Shown here one piece after another: positions 6,876-15,777 of a stretch of 64,000 nt of DNA (positions are counted from its first letter, which is position 1; each line of letters begins with the position of its first letter). Source of the stretch: an uncultured Olsenella sp. (GTDB lineage: Bacteria > Actinomycetota > Coriobacteriia > Coriobacteriales > Atopobiaceae); contig UQIF01000007.1 in the NCBI GenBank assembly GCA_900540955.1, positions 16,662 to 80,661 of the forward strand, in the 5' to 3' direction. Below the pieces are notes generated by a model. The model worked only from the letters and a program-made list of their open reading frames with translations, was not told where the DNA came from and searched no databases. The translations under genes were made by a program, and so were the position numbers.

Positions 6876-9866
6876 CTACTCCTCGGTCGCGGAGGCGTCC
6901 TCAGCGTCCTCGGAGACGACGGCCTTCTGGGCTTTCTGCTCCTTAAGCAGCTTGTTCGCGCGGTAGGCGCGCCAGCCAAAGAGGCCCGCGAGGCCCACGA
7001 GGACGGCGCTGCCGCCCCAAACGCCCATCTGCCAGGGCGCCACGCCATAGGTCACCTTGGAGCCGGGGGCGAGGCCCTGCATCGCGTTGGAGTTCGCGAC
7101 GGTGTAGAGCACGCGGTGGGTCGACTCGCGCAGCTGGCTCACGACGGTGGCCGTGTTCTTGCCCTCGAAGTCCGGCGTCATGGCGGAGTAGGTGAGCTCG
7201 AGGTCGGTGCCGCCCGCGAGCGCAGCGTTCTTGGCCATGTAGCCGTAGAGGTTGAAGTCGGTGATGACGCAGCCCTTGAAGCCCCACTCGTCGCGCAGGA
7301 CGTTTGTGCAGAGGCTCTTGCGGCCGCCGGACCACTCGGTGCCGACGTAGTTGAAGGAGCTCATCATGGCTGTGCAGGCGTTCATCTGCTTGGTCTTGAC
7401 GGTGCCGTTGGTGTCGGCGATGTACTTGATCTCGCAGGTCGCCTCCTTGACGGGGATCTCGAACTGGCGCAGGTAGATCTCGCGCGCCGCCTGCTCGGTG
7501 GCCCAGGTGGCCACGTGCTGGATGCGGTAGGACTCCTGGTCATTCAGGGCGAAGTGCTTGATCATGGCGTAGCAGCCGTTGGTCGCGGCGCCGGACACCA
7601 CGGCGGCACCGATCTTTCCGCCGAGCAGCGGGTCCTCGGAGTAGTACTCGAAGTTGCGGCCGGCGAACGGGCTGCGGTGCGTGTTGAAGGCGGGGGCGTA
7701 CCAGCCGTTGTAGCCGGACGCGAGGGCCTCCTGGCCCACCATCTCGCCCATTTCGCGCATAAGGTCGACGTTCCAGGTCTGGGCCATGATGAACTCGGAG
7801 CAGTACGCGCAGTTGCCGGTGGGGCCGGTAAGCGAGGTGAAGCCGGCCGGGCCGTCGGGCTCGGCGGTCTCGGGCTTGCCCACGGACTCGATGGCGGCGG
7901 TGTTGTAGGCCGCGTCGTTGAGCATGTTGACCATCTCGTCGACGGTCACCTGATCAAGCAGGGTGTCCCACTTGGGGTCGTCGAAGTCGAGGCCGCGCAT
8001 GTCGATGAGCTGCAGGCCGTTGTCAGCGCCGGTGGTCGGCATCTTCGCGGAGTCGTCCTGGTAATCCTTCCAGTTGTACTCGACGAACTCGATGCCGCAG
8101 TCGGCGGCGTCCTTGTCCTCGGCGGGCTGGGGGAAGGTGCCGGCGAAGTCGGCGCGCGAGAGCATCTGGCCCTTGCAGTTCTTCTCCATGTACTCGGTCA
8201 GGTCGGCGAACTGGTTCTCAAGCTTCGCGCCGGTGGCGGAGTCGGTGGTGTAGGTCTGGGCCTCGAGGGTCACGGCCTTGGTGTCGATGACCTCGTGAGA
8301 GTTCTTGCGCAGGCTGATCTGGTAGTCGCCGGCGTCGAGGACGTAGCCGCCCTTGGAGGAGTCCCAGGAAGCCATCTGGCGAACCGGGAACGTGAGGTTG
8401 ACCGTGGCGGAGGCGCCGGGCTCGAGGATGTCGGTCTTCGCGAAGGCGGAAAGGACAACGGCGGGCTTCTCGATGCCGCCGGCGGTGTAGGGGGCGCTCG
8501 TGTAGATCTCCACGACCTCCTTGCCCGCGACCGAGCCGCTGTTCGTCACCGTGACGGAGACGTTGACGTCCTCGCCCGCGACCTCGACCGCGTCGAGCGT
8601 CTGCGAGAAGGTCGTGTAGCTCAGGCCATAGCCGAACGGGAAGACGACCGCGGAGTCGTAGTCGAAGCCGGCGTAGTTGCCCGCCTCGGCCTCGACGGCC
8701 GCCGTCTCGTAGTAGCGGTAGCCCATGTAGACGCCCTCTTTGTACTCGACGAAGTACGCCGTGCCATCGGAGGGGGTGGAGTTGTAGTTCTTGGTGTAGT
8801 AGCCCGAGACATCCAGGTACTGCTTGCCGCCGAAGTTGTTGAAGGTCGGGTCGGCGGTGAAGTCGGCCGGCCAGATGTCGGTCGTGCGGCCGGACGGGTT
8901 GTACTCGCCGGTGAGCAACTTGCCCACGCCGTTGGCGCCGGTCGCGCCGAGCGAGCCGATGCACAGGATGGCGTCGGCAGCGTACTCGCCGGACATGAGC
9001 GGGCCGACCTCGAGGGGCGTGGAGGCGTTAAGAAGGACGATGACCTTGTCGCAGGCGGCCTTGGCGGCAGCGAGGACGGACTTCTCTTCCACGGTGAGCT
9101 CGAGCTCGTGCTGGCCCTCGGCGTAGTTGGCGGTCTCGTCGTTGGCCTTGAAGGTCTCGGAGACGCCGGAGTTCAGGTCGCCAAGAAGGTCGCGCGAGAG
9201 GTCGCCGCCCTCGCCGCCGCCGCGGCCGATGACCACGATAGCCGTCGTGCCGGCGATGGAGGCCTGGGCGTCGGAGGAGTACTTCTCCCAAGGAATCTCG
9301 CCGATGTAGTAGCAGGCCGTGGACGGGTTATCCATGGTGATGTCGGCCTTGGGGTAGTCGGCGTAAGCGCCGTTGATGAACTCGAACGCGGTCTCGTTGA
9401 TGTTGAGGCCGGCGGCGGCGATGCCGTCGTGGAGGTTCACGCAGGCCGAGGCGTCGACGGTGCCGGAGCCGGCGCCGCCGTAGATCGGGTCGGCGGCGTA
9501 GCGGCCGAGCAGCGAGACCTCCGTGCCGGACGCCAGCGGCAGGGCGGCGTTGTCGTTCTTCAGAAGGACGGCGCCCTCGCCGAGGATCTGGCCGACGAGC
9601 TCGTTGGCGACCTCGGTGGCCTTGGCGCGACCGCGGAACTGCGCGTCATAGTACTCGGTGTCCCAGTTCTCGGAGCCGGGGACGTGCTCGACGGTGGACG
9701 GGCGGCCGCCCAGGTAGTGGTCGAGCAGCGAGCGGAACATGTTGGTGCCCACGTTGGCCGCGGCGGTCACGCCCACGAGGCCCGCCGAGACCGCGGCGTT
9801 GGCCACGAACTTACGGCGAGTGATGGGCTTCTTCGGCTTTGCGGCCTCGGGCTTCTCGTTTGCCAT
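6876..9866 (-). CDS. circularly permuted GH3 beta-glycosidase, Tat-exported and membrane-anchored
   Basis: A 996-residue GH3 protein. Residues 1-40 form a twin-arginine signal (TRRKFVAN then a hydrophobic run). The domain order is inverted relative to common GH3 enzymes. First comes the GH3 C-terminal domain (from about 85, GEGAVLLKNDNAALPL), then a fibronectin-III-like domain (about 430-520, VTVTNSGSVAGKEVVEIY). The (beta/alpha)8 domain follows (about 610-930), with MIKHFALNDQES and the nucleophile Asp near 870 in CVITDFNLYG. Near the C terminus a hydrophobic segment (about 955-975) and a basic/acidic tail could anchor it outside the cell. The same order is known in Butyrivibrio/Ruminococcus-type beta-glucosidases. 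Likely role: release of beta-linked sugars at the surface. The promoter would lie in 9867-9960. Confidence 0.9.
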   Translation of the reverse strand: MANEKPEAAKPKKPITRRKFVANAAVSAGLVGVTAAANVGTNMFRSLLDHYLGGRPSTVEHVPGSENWDTEYYDAQFRGRAKATEVANELVGQILGEGAVLLKNDNAALPLASGTEVSLLGRYAADPIYGGAGSGTVDASACVNLHDGIAAAGLNINETAFEFINGAYADYPKADITMDNPSTACYYIGEIPWEKYSSDAQASIAGTTAIVVIGRGGGEGGDLSRDLLGDLNSGVSETFKANDETANYAEGQHELELTVEEKSVLAAAKAACDKVIVLLNASTPLEVGPLMSGEYAADAILCIGSLGATGANGVGKLLTGEYNPSGRTTDIWPADFTADPTFNNFGGKQYLDVSGYYTKNYNSTPSDGTAYFVEYKEGVYMGYRYYETAAVEAEAGNYAGFDYDSAVVFPFGYGLSYTTFSQTLDAVEVAGEDVNVSVTVTNSGSVAGKEVVEIYTSAPYTAGGIEKPAVVLSAFAKTDILEPGASATVNLTFPVRQMASWDSSKGGYVLDAGDYQISLRKNSHEVIDTKAVTLEAQTYTTDSATGAKLENQFADLTEYMEKNCKGQMLSRADFAGTFPQPAEDKDAADCGIEFVEYNWKDYQDDSAKMPTTGADNGLQLIDMRGLDFDDPKWDTLLDQVTVDEMVNMLNDAAYNTAAIESVGKPETAEPDGPAGFTSLTGPTGNCAYCSEFIMAQTWNVDLMREMGEMVGQEALASGYNGWYAPAFNTHRSPFAGRNFEYYSEDPLLGGKIGAAVVSGAATNGCYAMIKHFALNDQESYRIQHVATWATEQAAREIYLRQFEIPVKEATCEIKYIADTNGTVKTKQMNACTAMMSSFNYVGTEWSGGRKSLCTNVLRDEWGFKGCVITDFNLYGYMAKNAALAGGTDLELTYSAMTPDFEGKNTATVVSQLRESTHRVLYTVANSNAMQGLAPGSKVTYGVAPWQMGVWGGSAVLVGLAGLFGWRAYRANKLLKEQKAQKAVVSEDAEDASATEE

Positions 9867-9883
9867 GGATGATTCCTTTCGGA

Positions 9884-9939
9884 CGAAAAAGAAAGCCCGC
9901 CCGCCGCCGCTGGAGGAAGAAGGGAGTGGCGACGGGCGG
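9884..9939 (-). terminator. terminator after the GH3 gene at 10142-12586
   Basis: CCGCCCGCCGCC (9897-9908) pairs with GGCGACGGGCGG (9928-9939) with one mismatch. On the minus strand the hairpin runs into CTTTCTTTTTC. It lies just before the next gene's start, so read-through could join the two. Confidence 0.75.
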
Positions 9940-9996
9940 TGCTTTACGTGAACTGCGCTAGCGACCTTGATTCAAACAGGTAAGGCTGCCGTTTTG

Positions 9997-10036
9997 GGGA
10001 TGTGCCGCACGTTCGGGTGATTGCGCGGCACATCCC
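9997..10036. repeat. intergenic 12-bp perfect inverted repeat
   Basis: GGGATGTGCCGC and GCGGCACATCCC flank a 16-nt loop between two GH3 genes. There is no T-tract on either side, so it is not an obvious terminator. Function unknown. Confidence 0.7.
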
Positions 10037-10141
10037 GCAGGGGTCTTGCTTAGGCGGAGGCGGGCTTGGTCACACCCGGCTCCGTCATGGTTTCGGGCAG
10101 CCAGAATCTTCGCTATCCCAAGAAATGAGCAAGAAGAACCT

Positions 10142-12586
10142 TTACGCGTCTGCCTTGACCTCGCAGGTCTCGGGCTTGGCGAGCGGGGCGGCCTTGTAGG
10201 TCTTGGTGCGCTCGTCATCGATGACGCCGGACCAGTTCAGGCCGTAGCAGAAGTCGTAGGTGTTGCCGTCGGCATCGACGTAGCAGTCCATGTCGCGCGG
10301 GACGTCCTCGTTCTGCTCGAAGACGGTTTTCATGTCCTTAGGCATCTGGTAAGGAAGAAGGCCGGAAGGCTCAACCTGACCAGTAATGACGTGAGCAAAC
10401 GCCTCATTCATAATGCCGTTGAAGCCAACAAGGATAGCGTCGGCAGAAGGCTCAATCTCAGAGAAGACCATCGGACGGTTGATGTCCACAATGAGAATCA
10501 GCTTCGCATCGGCCGGGAGCTTGGACTTGATATCCAGGACGAAGTCGAGCTCGGCCTCATTAGTGCAATACGTAGACTGGCCGAAGACACTACGGTTCTC
10601 CTTGTTGCCCAGCTCGTCAACAGGGTTCAGGGACTCCTTACGCACGTAGTCCTGATCAGCGGTGAACGGACGATACTGCAGCGAGATGGGCTTCCACACC
10701 GGGGGATCGTACGGATCGTCGGGGCTGCCCATGGGGTTAAACTGCTGGCCGCCCTCAACGCCCTGGTAAGCATCTGTGGGGCTCGACACCTTTACGACGG
10801 CGTACTTTACGTCGGCAAGCTCCTCGGCGGTAAGGCGCGTGATGTCGGACTCAGTTACCTCGGCAGAATCTGCCACGCGGTCGGTAACGACATCAAAGTA
10901 GTTGTCGGCAAAGCCTCCGCCCCAGCACAAGTCAACAGAGGCCGGAGTCGAGGGACCGAAGAAGCCCTTCTTCTCGGGAGTGAAGACCTGCGGAATGTAA
11001 ACCTTGGGCTTATCGGCCATGCCATCCTTGGCGATAACCCCGTCGGAGTTCTTAAGCATAATGACGCACTTATCGGAAGCATCGACACCGAAAGCGGCAG
11101 CCTTCTCGTTTTCAAACACAGCCTTCGCAACGTTACGGTCGGAATAAGGCTGCTCAAAAAGCTGAACCTTCATCATTGCAGCAAAGATACGGCGAGCGTT
11201 GTCCCTTAGGGTCGCAAGCGCCTGATCCTCACCGGACTCCTTGACCATGAGGTCATAGGCTTCCTTCGCAACATCAGGCTGGAAGGAGCCGCCGTGCTGA
11301 GAGATGGTGTTGTTCATAAGCTTGGCATAGCGCTCAGCAACCGAAAGATCCTTGACGCCCCAAGCAATGTGCTCGAGGATCATCCAGTCGGTGCAGAGCA
11401 TGCCATCCCAGCCCGCGTTGCGCAGGATGGAAATGTTGTGCTTGGAGTACGCGGAACCAACATGCTCGCCAAGACCATCCGGATCGTTCGGATCGTAGTC
11501 AATACCGTAGCAAGGCATGATCGCAGCGGCCTGCTCGGTCTTGGAATCGAGGTGCATACCGCCATCGAGGAACGGCACCAGGTGCGCGTTGTAGTTCGAG
11601 CCCGGGAAAACGCTCCACTTGCCGGAATCGGTGTGGTCGTTACGACCGCCCTCGGCGCAGCCCTCGCCCACAAAGTGCTTGAGCATGACGGCGCAGGACT
11701 GATCGCCCCATCCCTTGTCGTCGGTCGCCTCGTCGTCGCCCCACGTGGACTGCATGCCGCCGCCGAAGGCAGCTGCAAAGTCACGGTTAAGCGCCGGGTC
11801 CTCGGAGACCGAGCCGGAAAGACGGCAACCAATGGGGTTGGAGTAAACGTCAATCTGAGGGCCGAGGTCGCAAGTCACGCCAGTAGCACGCCAAGCACGA
11901 GCCTGCCACATGCCGGCCTTGCGCCAAATATCCTTATCCATGCACGCAGCAAGGCCGATGCTCGACGGAACGTTAAAGAGGACGTACGGATCGGAGTAGT
12001 TGAAATACGGAATGCCGTAGCCGCCGTTCTTCTCGCACTCCTCCTGGACACCGTTGATCCACTTGATGTCGGTTGCATAAGACTCGGGGTTAGACATGAG
12101 GCGAGAAACACCAGCTCGGGAGCCCTGCTTGATCAAGCCGAGGTCATCCGTGTCGGTGCCCATTCCACCAGCGGCGGCAGCTCCCGCCCAAAGCAGCGGG
12201 AAAATCTCCTCGGCGCTCATCATATCTGCAAGAGCCTTGGCGCGCTCATCAATGGGCTGGCGCCAGTCCTCATAAAAGTCAAGCTTGCCGTCGCCGTTAA
12301 GATCTTTGAAAGCGTAGCCATCAACCTGGATGATCTTGGCGGTATCCATTACACCCAGAACAGCTCCGCCCTCATTGGTGTACTTAGTCCAACCGTCACG
12401 AATCTCCTCGGAGGCGTACTTGGCCTTAACGCCATCCTTATCGGGCTCGATCGGGTACTTGTCTGCAGCGGGCGCGGCGAGCGAATCAGAAGCGCCGCCG
12501 GCATTGCAGCCAGCAAGGGTGGCGGCAAGGCCGGCCGTCAGCGCAGAACCTGCAAGGAACCCCCTACGAGAGATGTTGGTGCTCAT
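10142..12586 (-). CDS. GH3 glycosidase, Tat lipoprotein (paralog 1)
   Basis: An 814-residue GH3 enzyme in the usual domain order. The N terminus has SRRGFLAG, a hydrophobic run and lipobox LAGC, so it is a Tat-exported lipoprotein. Next comes an EF-hand-like loop DLNGDGKLDFYEDW (about residues 95-110) that could bind calcium. The catalytic barrel includes the GPQIDVYSNPIGCRLSGSVSEDP active-site stretch, MLKHFVGEG and the nucleophile Asp near 399 in GMLCTDWMI. The GH3 C-terminal domain starts near 490 and ends with LLPYQMPKDM. Its base composition is visibly lower in GC than its paralogs at 16371 and 19101, except for the last 180 bp of coding sequence. The sugar substrate is unknown. Confidence 0.9.
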   Translation of the reverse strand: MSTNISRRGFLAGSALTAGLAATLAGCNAGGASDSLAAPAADKYPIEPDKDGVKAKYASEEIRDGWTKYTNEGGAVLGVMDTAKIIQVDGYAFKDLNGDGKLDFYEDWRQPIDERAKALADMMSAEEIFPLLWAGAAAAGGMGTDTDDLGLIKQGSRAGVSRLMSNPESYATDIKWINGVQEECEKNGGYGIPYFNYSDPYVLFNVPSSIGLAACMDKDIWRKAGMWQARAWRATGVTCDLGPQIDVYSNPIGCRLSGSVSEDPALNRDFAAAFGGGMQSTWGDDEATDDKGWGDQSCAVMLKHFVGEGCAEGGRNDHTDSGKWSVFPGSNYNAHLVPFLDGGMHLDSKTEQAAAIMPCYGIDYDPNDPDGLGEHVGSAYSKHNISILRNAGWDGMLCTDWMILEHIAWGVKDLSVAERYAKLMNNTISQHGGSFQPDVAKEAYDLMVKESGEDQALATLRDNARRIFAAMMKVQLFEQPYSDRNVAKAVFENEKAAAFGVDASDKCVIMLKNSDGVIAKDGMADKPKVYIPQVFTPEKKGFFGPSTPASVDLCWGGGFADNYFDVVTDRVADSAEVTESDITRLTAEELADVKYAVVKVSSPTDAYQGVEGGQQFNPMGSPDDPYDPPVWKPISLQYRPFTADQDYVRKESLNPVDELGNKENRSVFGQSTYCTNEAELDFVLDIKSKLPADAKLILIVDINRPMVFSEIEPSADAILVGFNGIMNEAFAHVITGQVEPSGLLPYQMPKDMKTVFEQNEDVPRDMDCYVDADGNTYDFCYGLNWSGVIDDERTKTYKAAPLAKPETCEVKADA

Positions 12587-12617
12587 GTTTTCTCCGTCCT
12601 ATTTAAAGACTCTTCCC

Positions 12618-12648
12618 TAGGGGCGGTCGCGGTTTGCGGCCGCCCCTT
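12618..12648. repeat. GC-rich hairpin in the 5' leader of the 10142-12586 gene
   Basis: GGGGCGG...CCGCCCC forms a strong stem. A T-rich tail (TTCTTT) is present only on the plus strand, opposite to both flanking genes. It may affect the leader of the GH3 mRNA or be an old terminator. Confidence 0.45.
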
Positions 12649-12716
12649 CTTTGCAGAACATAAATTGTTAAGCTGATTAGCCAAGCACTTCTAAATAAGG
12701 AACTGCTTGCAGAGAC

Positions 12717-13214
12717 TTAGCCGTAGAAATCGAACTGGATAACGTCAAAGTCAGCGATGTCGAATGCGTGGGCGTCGCCCTCGAGGTTGGCCTTGCCGGT
12801 CACCGTGAGTGTGATGTCGCCCGCCTTCTCCAGATGAAGGGTGACCTCATCGGCCGTGCCTTCCCAGGTGCCCTTATCGTTAAGAAGGTCAGCGTGGGCC
12901 TCGAGAGGCTCAACGGTGCACGTGCCGTCATCAGCGAAGTTAACATCGAGCATCTGCTCGAAGCCGCCGGCGGTACCGTAAACAGTCTGGCCGGTCATCT
13001 CAACGGAGCCGCGCCACTGGCCGGCGTAGAACTTGTTGGCGTCGAAGTCGGAGCTCTGAGCGCTGGCAGCGGGCGCGCTGGAGCCGCCGGAGGTGGACGT
13101 GCCGGCGGAGCTGCCGCCGGAGGTGGACGTGCCGGCGGAGCTGCCGCCGCAAGCGGCGAGCGGCATCGCGAGGGTGGCGGCAAGGAGGCCCGCCAGAATA
13201 ACCTGCTTCTTCAT
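12717..13214 (-). CDS. small secreted lipoprotein (paralog A)
   Basis: A 165-residue protein starting with MKKQVILAGLLAATLAMPLAACGG, a Sec signal with lipobox LAAC. Then comes a Gly/Ser/Thr linker with three copies of the repeat GGSSAGTSTS (one partial) and a single compact domain starting at about YAGQWRGSVEMTG. The rest alternates beta strands and ends with FDVIQFDFYG. It is clearly paralogous to the lipoprotein at 15778-16236 (YAGTWRGSVATTG). ATG 13214 is preceded by a weak GAAAGAAG. It lies upstream of, and in the same direction as, the GH3 gene at 10142. Function is unknown; a surface role linked to the glycosidases or the neighbouring sensor is a guess from context. Confidence 0.8.
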   Translation of the reverse strand: MKKQVILAGLLAATLAMPLAACGGSSAGTSTSGGSSAGTSTSGGSSAPAASAQSSDFDANKFYAGQWRGSVEMTGQTVYGTAGGFEQMLDVNFADDGTCTVEPLEAHADLLNDKGTWEGTADEVTLHLEKAGDITLTVTGKANLEGDAHAFDIADFDVIQFDFYG

Positions 13215-13588
13215 AGTGGTTCTTCTTTCTTCCTCTTGAGTCTCCGAGGTGCTCGGAGGCTCCCCTTTTTGACTGAGGCCGAAACCCCTAGGCACATCCG
13301 CCACCTGCAGTTGGTTGACATGCCTTGTATTGCATGAAACTAACTTAAGCGGGCGAGCTTACCGTTCCGAAACATTTGTCACGAAGGCCACCGGCTTGGG
13401 CACGAAACGAGGCGCCTCACCGCGAGCGGTTTCCGCGAACGGTCGATTTCGCCGATGAACGGTTTCGACCATACCAGTTACGCCGTCAGGTAACCTATTG
13501 TGTGGGAGATGCGACACGAATTGCGCCCTTAGGGCCTGTTCATAGCCCTACAAGCACCGTTTGTGTCGCGAACAGGGGGAGAAGAACC
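13215..13588. promoter_or_regulatory. divergent regulatory region with direct repeats before the first LytTR regulator
   Basis: This 374-bp gap separates the lipoprotein (leftward) from the response regulator (rightward). GAACGGT occurs at 13437-13443 and 13457-13463, 20 bp apart, close to two helical turns as expected for LytTR-type direct repeats. Between them lies TCGATTTCGCCG (13443-13454), which recurs before the second regulator (21695-21706) and, with one base missing, before a GH3 gene (18983-18993). Confidence 0.5.
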
Positions 13589-14302
13589 ATGATCTTTCGC
13601 ACGCTCGTTGTCGAGGACGAGGCCAACGAGGCCCAGCACCTGACCGACCTCTTACACCGTTACGGAAAGGCCCACGGTCACGAGTTCGCCATCACCTGGC
13701 ACAATTCCGCCATGGAGATGCTCTCGGACCGCGGCCGCTACGACCTGTGCCTGCTCGACATCGAGATGCCGGGCATCGACGGTATGGAGGCGGCAGGCCT
13801 CCTGCGCACCTACGACGACCAGATTCCCATCATCTTTGTCACGAACCTCGCCAAGTACGCCGTCAAAGGCTACGAGGTCGGCGCCACCGGGTTTATCGTC
13901 AAGCCGGCGACCTACGGCAACCTCACCCTCGCGCTCGACCGCGCGCTGCGCACCGTCGGGCAGAACGCCGGCAGAACGCTCGCCGTCCCGACCGAGGACG
14001 GCATGCGCGTGGTGCCGCTGCGCAGCATCGTCTACATCGAGGTCATGAAGCACAAACTGACCTATCACATCGAGGGCGAGGAGCCCCTCGACACCCGCGG
14101 CTCGCTCGTGCAGATCGAGGAGGAGCTCGCCGACGCGCCCGTGGTCAGGGCCTCAAAGAGCTGCCTCATAAACATGGACCAGATCAGCATGGTGCGCTCA
14201 GGCGAGCTCGTGATGTCCAACGGCGACGTGCTGCGCATCAGCCGCACCCACAAACGCGAGGTTGTGGACAAAGTCACCGACTATCTGGGCGGGCGCCGAT
14301 GA
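13589..14302 (+). CDS. LytTR-family response regulator (system 1)
   Basis: A 237-residue two-component regulator. The receiver domain (about 1-125) has the acidic pair VVEDE, phosphoacceptor Asp57 in LLDIEMPG and the switch Lys in FIVKPA. The LytTR DNA-binding domain (about 140-237) includes VYIEVMKHKLTYHI, VRASKSCLINMDQI and ISRTHKREV. LytTR proteins bind paired direct repeats, often at peptide- or surface-related genes. ATG 13589 follows GGGGGAGAAG. Its stop overlaps the kinase start as ATGA, showing translational coupling. It is about 43% or more alike, by eye, to the regulator at 21820. Likely targets are the neighbouring GH3 and lipoprotein genes. Confidence 0.93.
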   Translation: MIFRTLVVEDEANEAQHLTDLLHRYGKAHGHEFAITWHNSAMEMLSDRGRYDLCLLDIEMPGIDGMEAAGLLRTYDDQIPIIFVTNLAKYAVKGYEVGATGFIVKPATYGNLTLALDRALRTVGQNAGRTLAVPTEDGMRVVPLRSIVYIEVMKHKLTYHIEGEEPLDTRGSLVQIEEELADAPVVRASKSCLINMDQISMVRSGELVMSNGDVLRISRTHKREVVDKVTDYLGGRR

Positions 14303-15642
14303 GCATCGGCACCATCGGGGCGGACCTTCTTTCCGCTCGCTGGGTCATCCAGATCCTCGTCACGCTCACGATACCGATTTTCCTTTTGGGCCACAGGCTC
14401 CCCCACCGTGAAGACTCGCTCGTGCGCGAGGTCATCGCGATCGCCGCGCTCTCGACGGTCACCATTTACCCGGTGGCCGCGGGCTACATCACGGGTCTTG
14501 ATGCCGTGCAGAGTTTCCTGGTATTCAGTCTGCTTCTGGGCGTGTACGCGCTTTTGCTCCTATGGGTCTTCGACGCGAGCCTTTGGCAGACGCTGTTCTG
14601 CGCGACGGCGGGTTACACGCTGCAAAACCTCGCGAGCGGCCTCGAGGTTCTCATTTCGATTCTCGTCTCGCACCGCGCAAGCGGACTGCTGGCAGAGCCG
14701 TGGAACAATATCCTGGGCTTCGGCATCCCCCTTGTGGTCTACGCCTTCGGCTACCTGGTTTTTATTCGCCAAATAGACCGCCGAGGGCTTGCTTTGGCCG
14801 AGGACAAGTCCATGCTCGCGATGTTCATTGTGGTCGTGTTTGTGATCATCGGCTTTGACATCTTGATCAAGACCCTCGTCTGGGACGGCATCCGCTTCTC
14901 AAGCCTCGTGCTAATCCGCCTCGTGCACTCGCTCATCTGCGCGTTCGTGCTCTTCGCCGAGTACGAAATCCTCTACGCGCGCCGCATGATCGACGAAAAG
15001 GCCGAGACCGAGCGCGTGCTCGCCGAGCGCGAGCGCCAGTATCGCCTAAGTCGCGAGAACATCGAGGCAATCAACATCAAGTGCCACGACATCCGCCACC
15101 AGATCCGCCACTTCGCCGACGCCGGCGAGGCCATCGACAGGGATGCCCTGGCAAGCATCGCGCGCGAGGTCAACGTCTACGATTCCGTGGTCGAGACGGG
15201 CAACGAGGCGCTCGACACCATCCTTACCGAGAAGAGCCTCGCCTGCTCGAACAAGGACATCGTACTCTCGTGCATAGCGGACGGCGCCGCGCTCGGCTTC
15301 ATGAGCCCGTCGGACACCTACTCGTTCTTTGGCAACGCGCTCGACAACGCGATCGAGGCGGTGCGCAAGGTGAAAGACCCGGAGCGCCGCAACATCACCC
15401 TGAACGTCGCCCGCCGAGGCAAAATGGTGGCCGTGAGCATCGAGAACTTCTACGACGTCATGCCGCGGTTCCAAGACGGCGTGCCCGCGACGACCAAGAA
15501 GGACAAGTCCAGCCACGGCTTCGGCGTCAAGTCGATGCAGGCCACCTGCGCCCGCTACGGCGGAACCCTGCACGTCGGCGCGAAAGACGGCGTCTTCTAC
15601 CTGAACGCCCTGCTCGCGGGGCCCGTGGACACAAAAAACTGA
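14299..15642 (+). CDS. GHKL sensor histidine kinase, AgrC-like (system 1)
   Basis: A 447-residue kinase with about six membrane segments in the first 215 residues, a short coiled stretch (AETERVLAERERQYRLSRENIEAI) and a C-terminal GHKL ATPase domain. The phosphoacceptor region reads INIKCHDIRHQIRH. The N box is FFGNALDNAIEAV and the G box is HGFGVKSM. No HAMP or large extracellular domain is visible, so the ligand is probably sensed within the membrane part, as in AgrC-type peptide sensors. Start and upstream stop overlap (ATGA), so it is translated with the regulator. A terminator begins within its last codons. Confidence 0.92.
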   Translation: MSIGTIGADLLSARWVIQILVTLTIPIFLLGHRLPHREDSLVREVIAIAALSTVTIYPVAAGYITGLDAVQSFLVFSLLLGVYALLLLWVFDASLWQTLFCATAGYTLQNLASGLEVLISILVSHRASGLLAEPWNNILGFGIPLVVYAFGYLVFIRQIDRRGLALAEDKSMLAMFIVVVFVIIGFDILIKTLVWDGIRFSSLVLIRLVHSLICAFVLFAEYEILYARRMIDEKAETERVLAERERQYRLSRENIEAINIKCHDIRHQIRHFADAGEAIDRDALASIAREVNVYDSVVETGNEALDTILTEKSLACSNKDIVLSCIADGAALGFMSPSDTYSFFGNALDNAIEAVRKVKDPERRNITLNVARRGKMVAVSIENFYDVMPRFQDGVPATTKKDKSSHGFGVKSMQATCARYGGTLHVGAKDGVFYLNALLAGPVDTKN

Positions 15643-15685
15643 GTGCGCGGACCCCGCTTTGATCGAGGCCGCGCACTCAGTTTTT
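15634..15685 (+). terminator. terminator overlapping the end of the kinase gene
   Basis: AAAAACTGAGTGCGCGG (15634-15650, including the stop codon) pairs over 17 bp with CCGCGCACTCAGTTTTT (15669-15685). It has A- and T-tracts on both sides and so can act in both directions. Confidence 0.9.
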
Positions 15686-15709
15686 GACGAGCTGGCTTGC
15701 ATAGTAGAG

Positions 15710-15760
15710 AGCCCCGCGGGACCGTTTAGGGAAGAGAAGGGAACGGTCCCGCGGGGCTTT
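15710..15760. terminator. 17-bp hairpin between the kinase and the leftward lipoprotein gene
   Basis: AGCCCCGCGGGACCGTT pairs perfectly with AACGGTCCCGCGGGGCT and is followed by TTT on the plus strand. It lies just past the stop of the minus-strand lipoprotein and probably ends that transcript, although the T-tract on that side is poor. Confidence 0.6.
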
Positions 15761-15777
15761 TGCGGGGGGGGGATGGC

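Noticed and set aside
6732..9872. A 1046-residue plus-strand frame opposite the permuted GH3 gene
   Set aside because: It is an antisense shadow caused by high GC at third positions: Gly/Val/Ala/Asp-rich, with no domain and no ribosome site, and the opposite strand has a clear GH3 protein.
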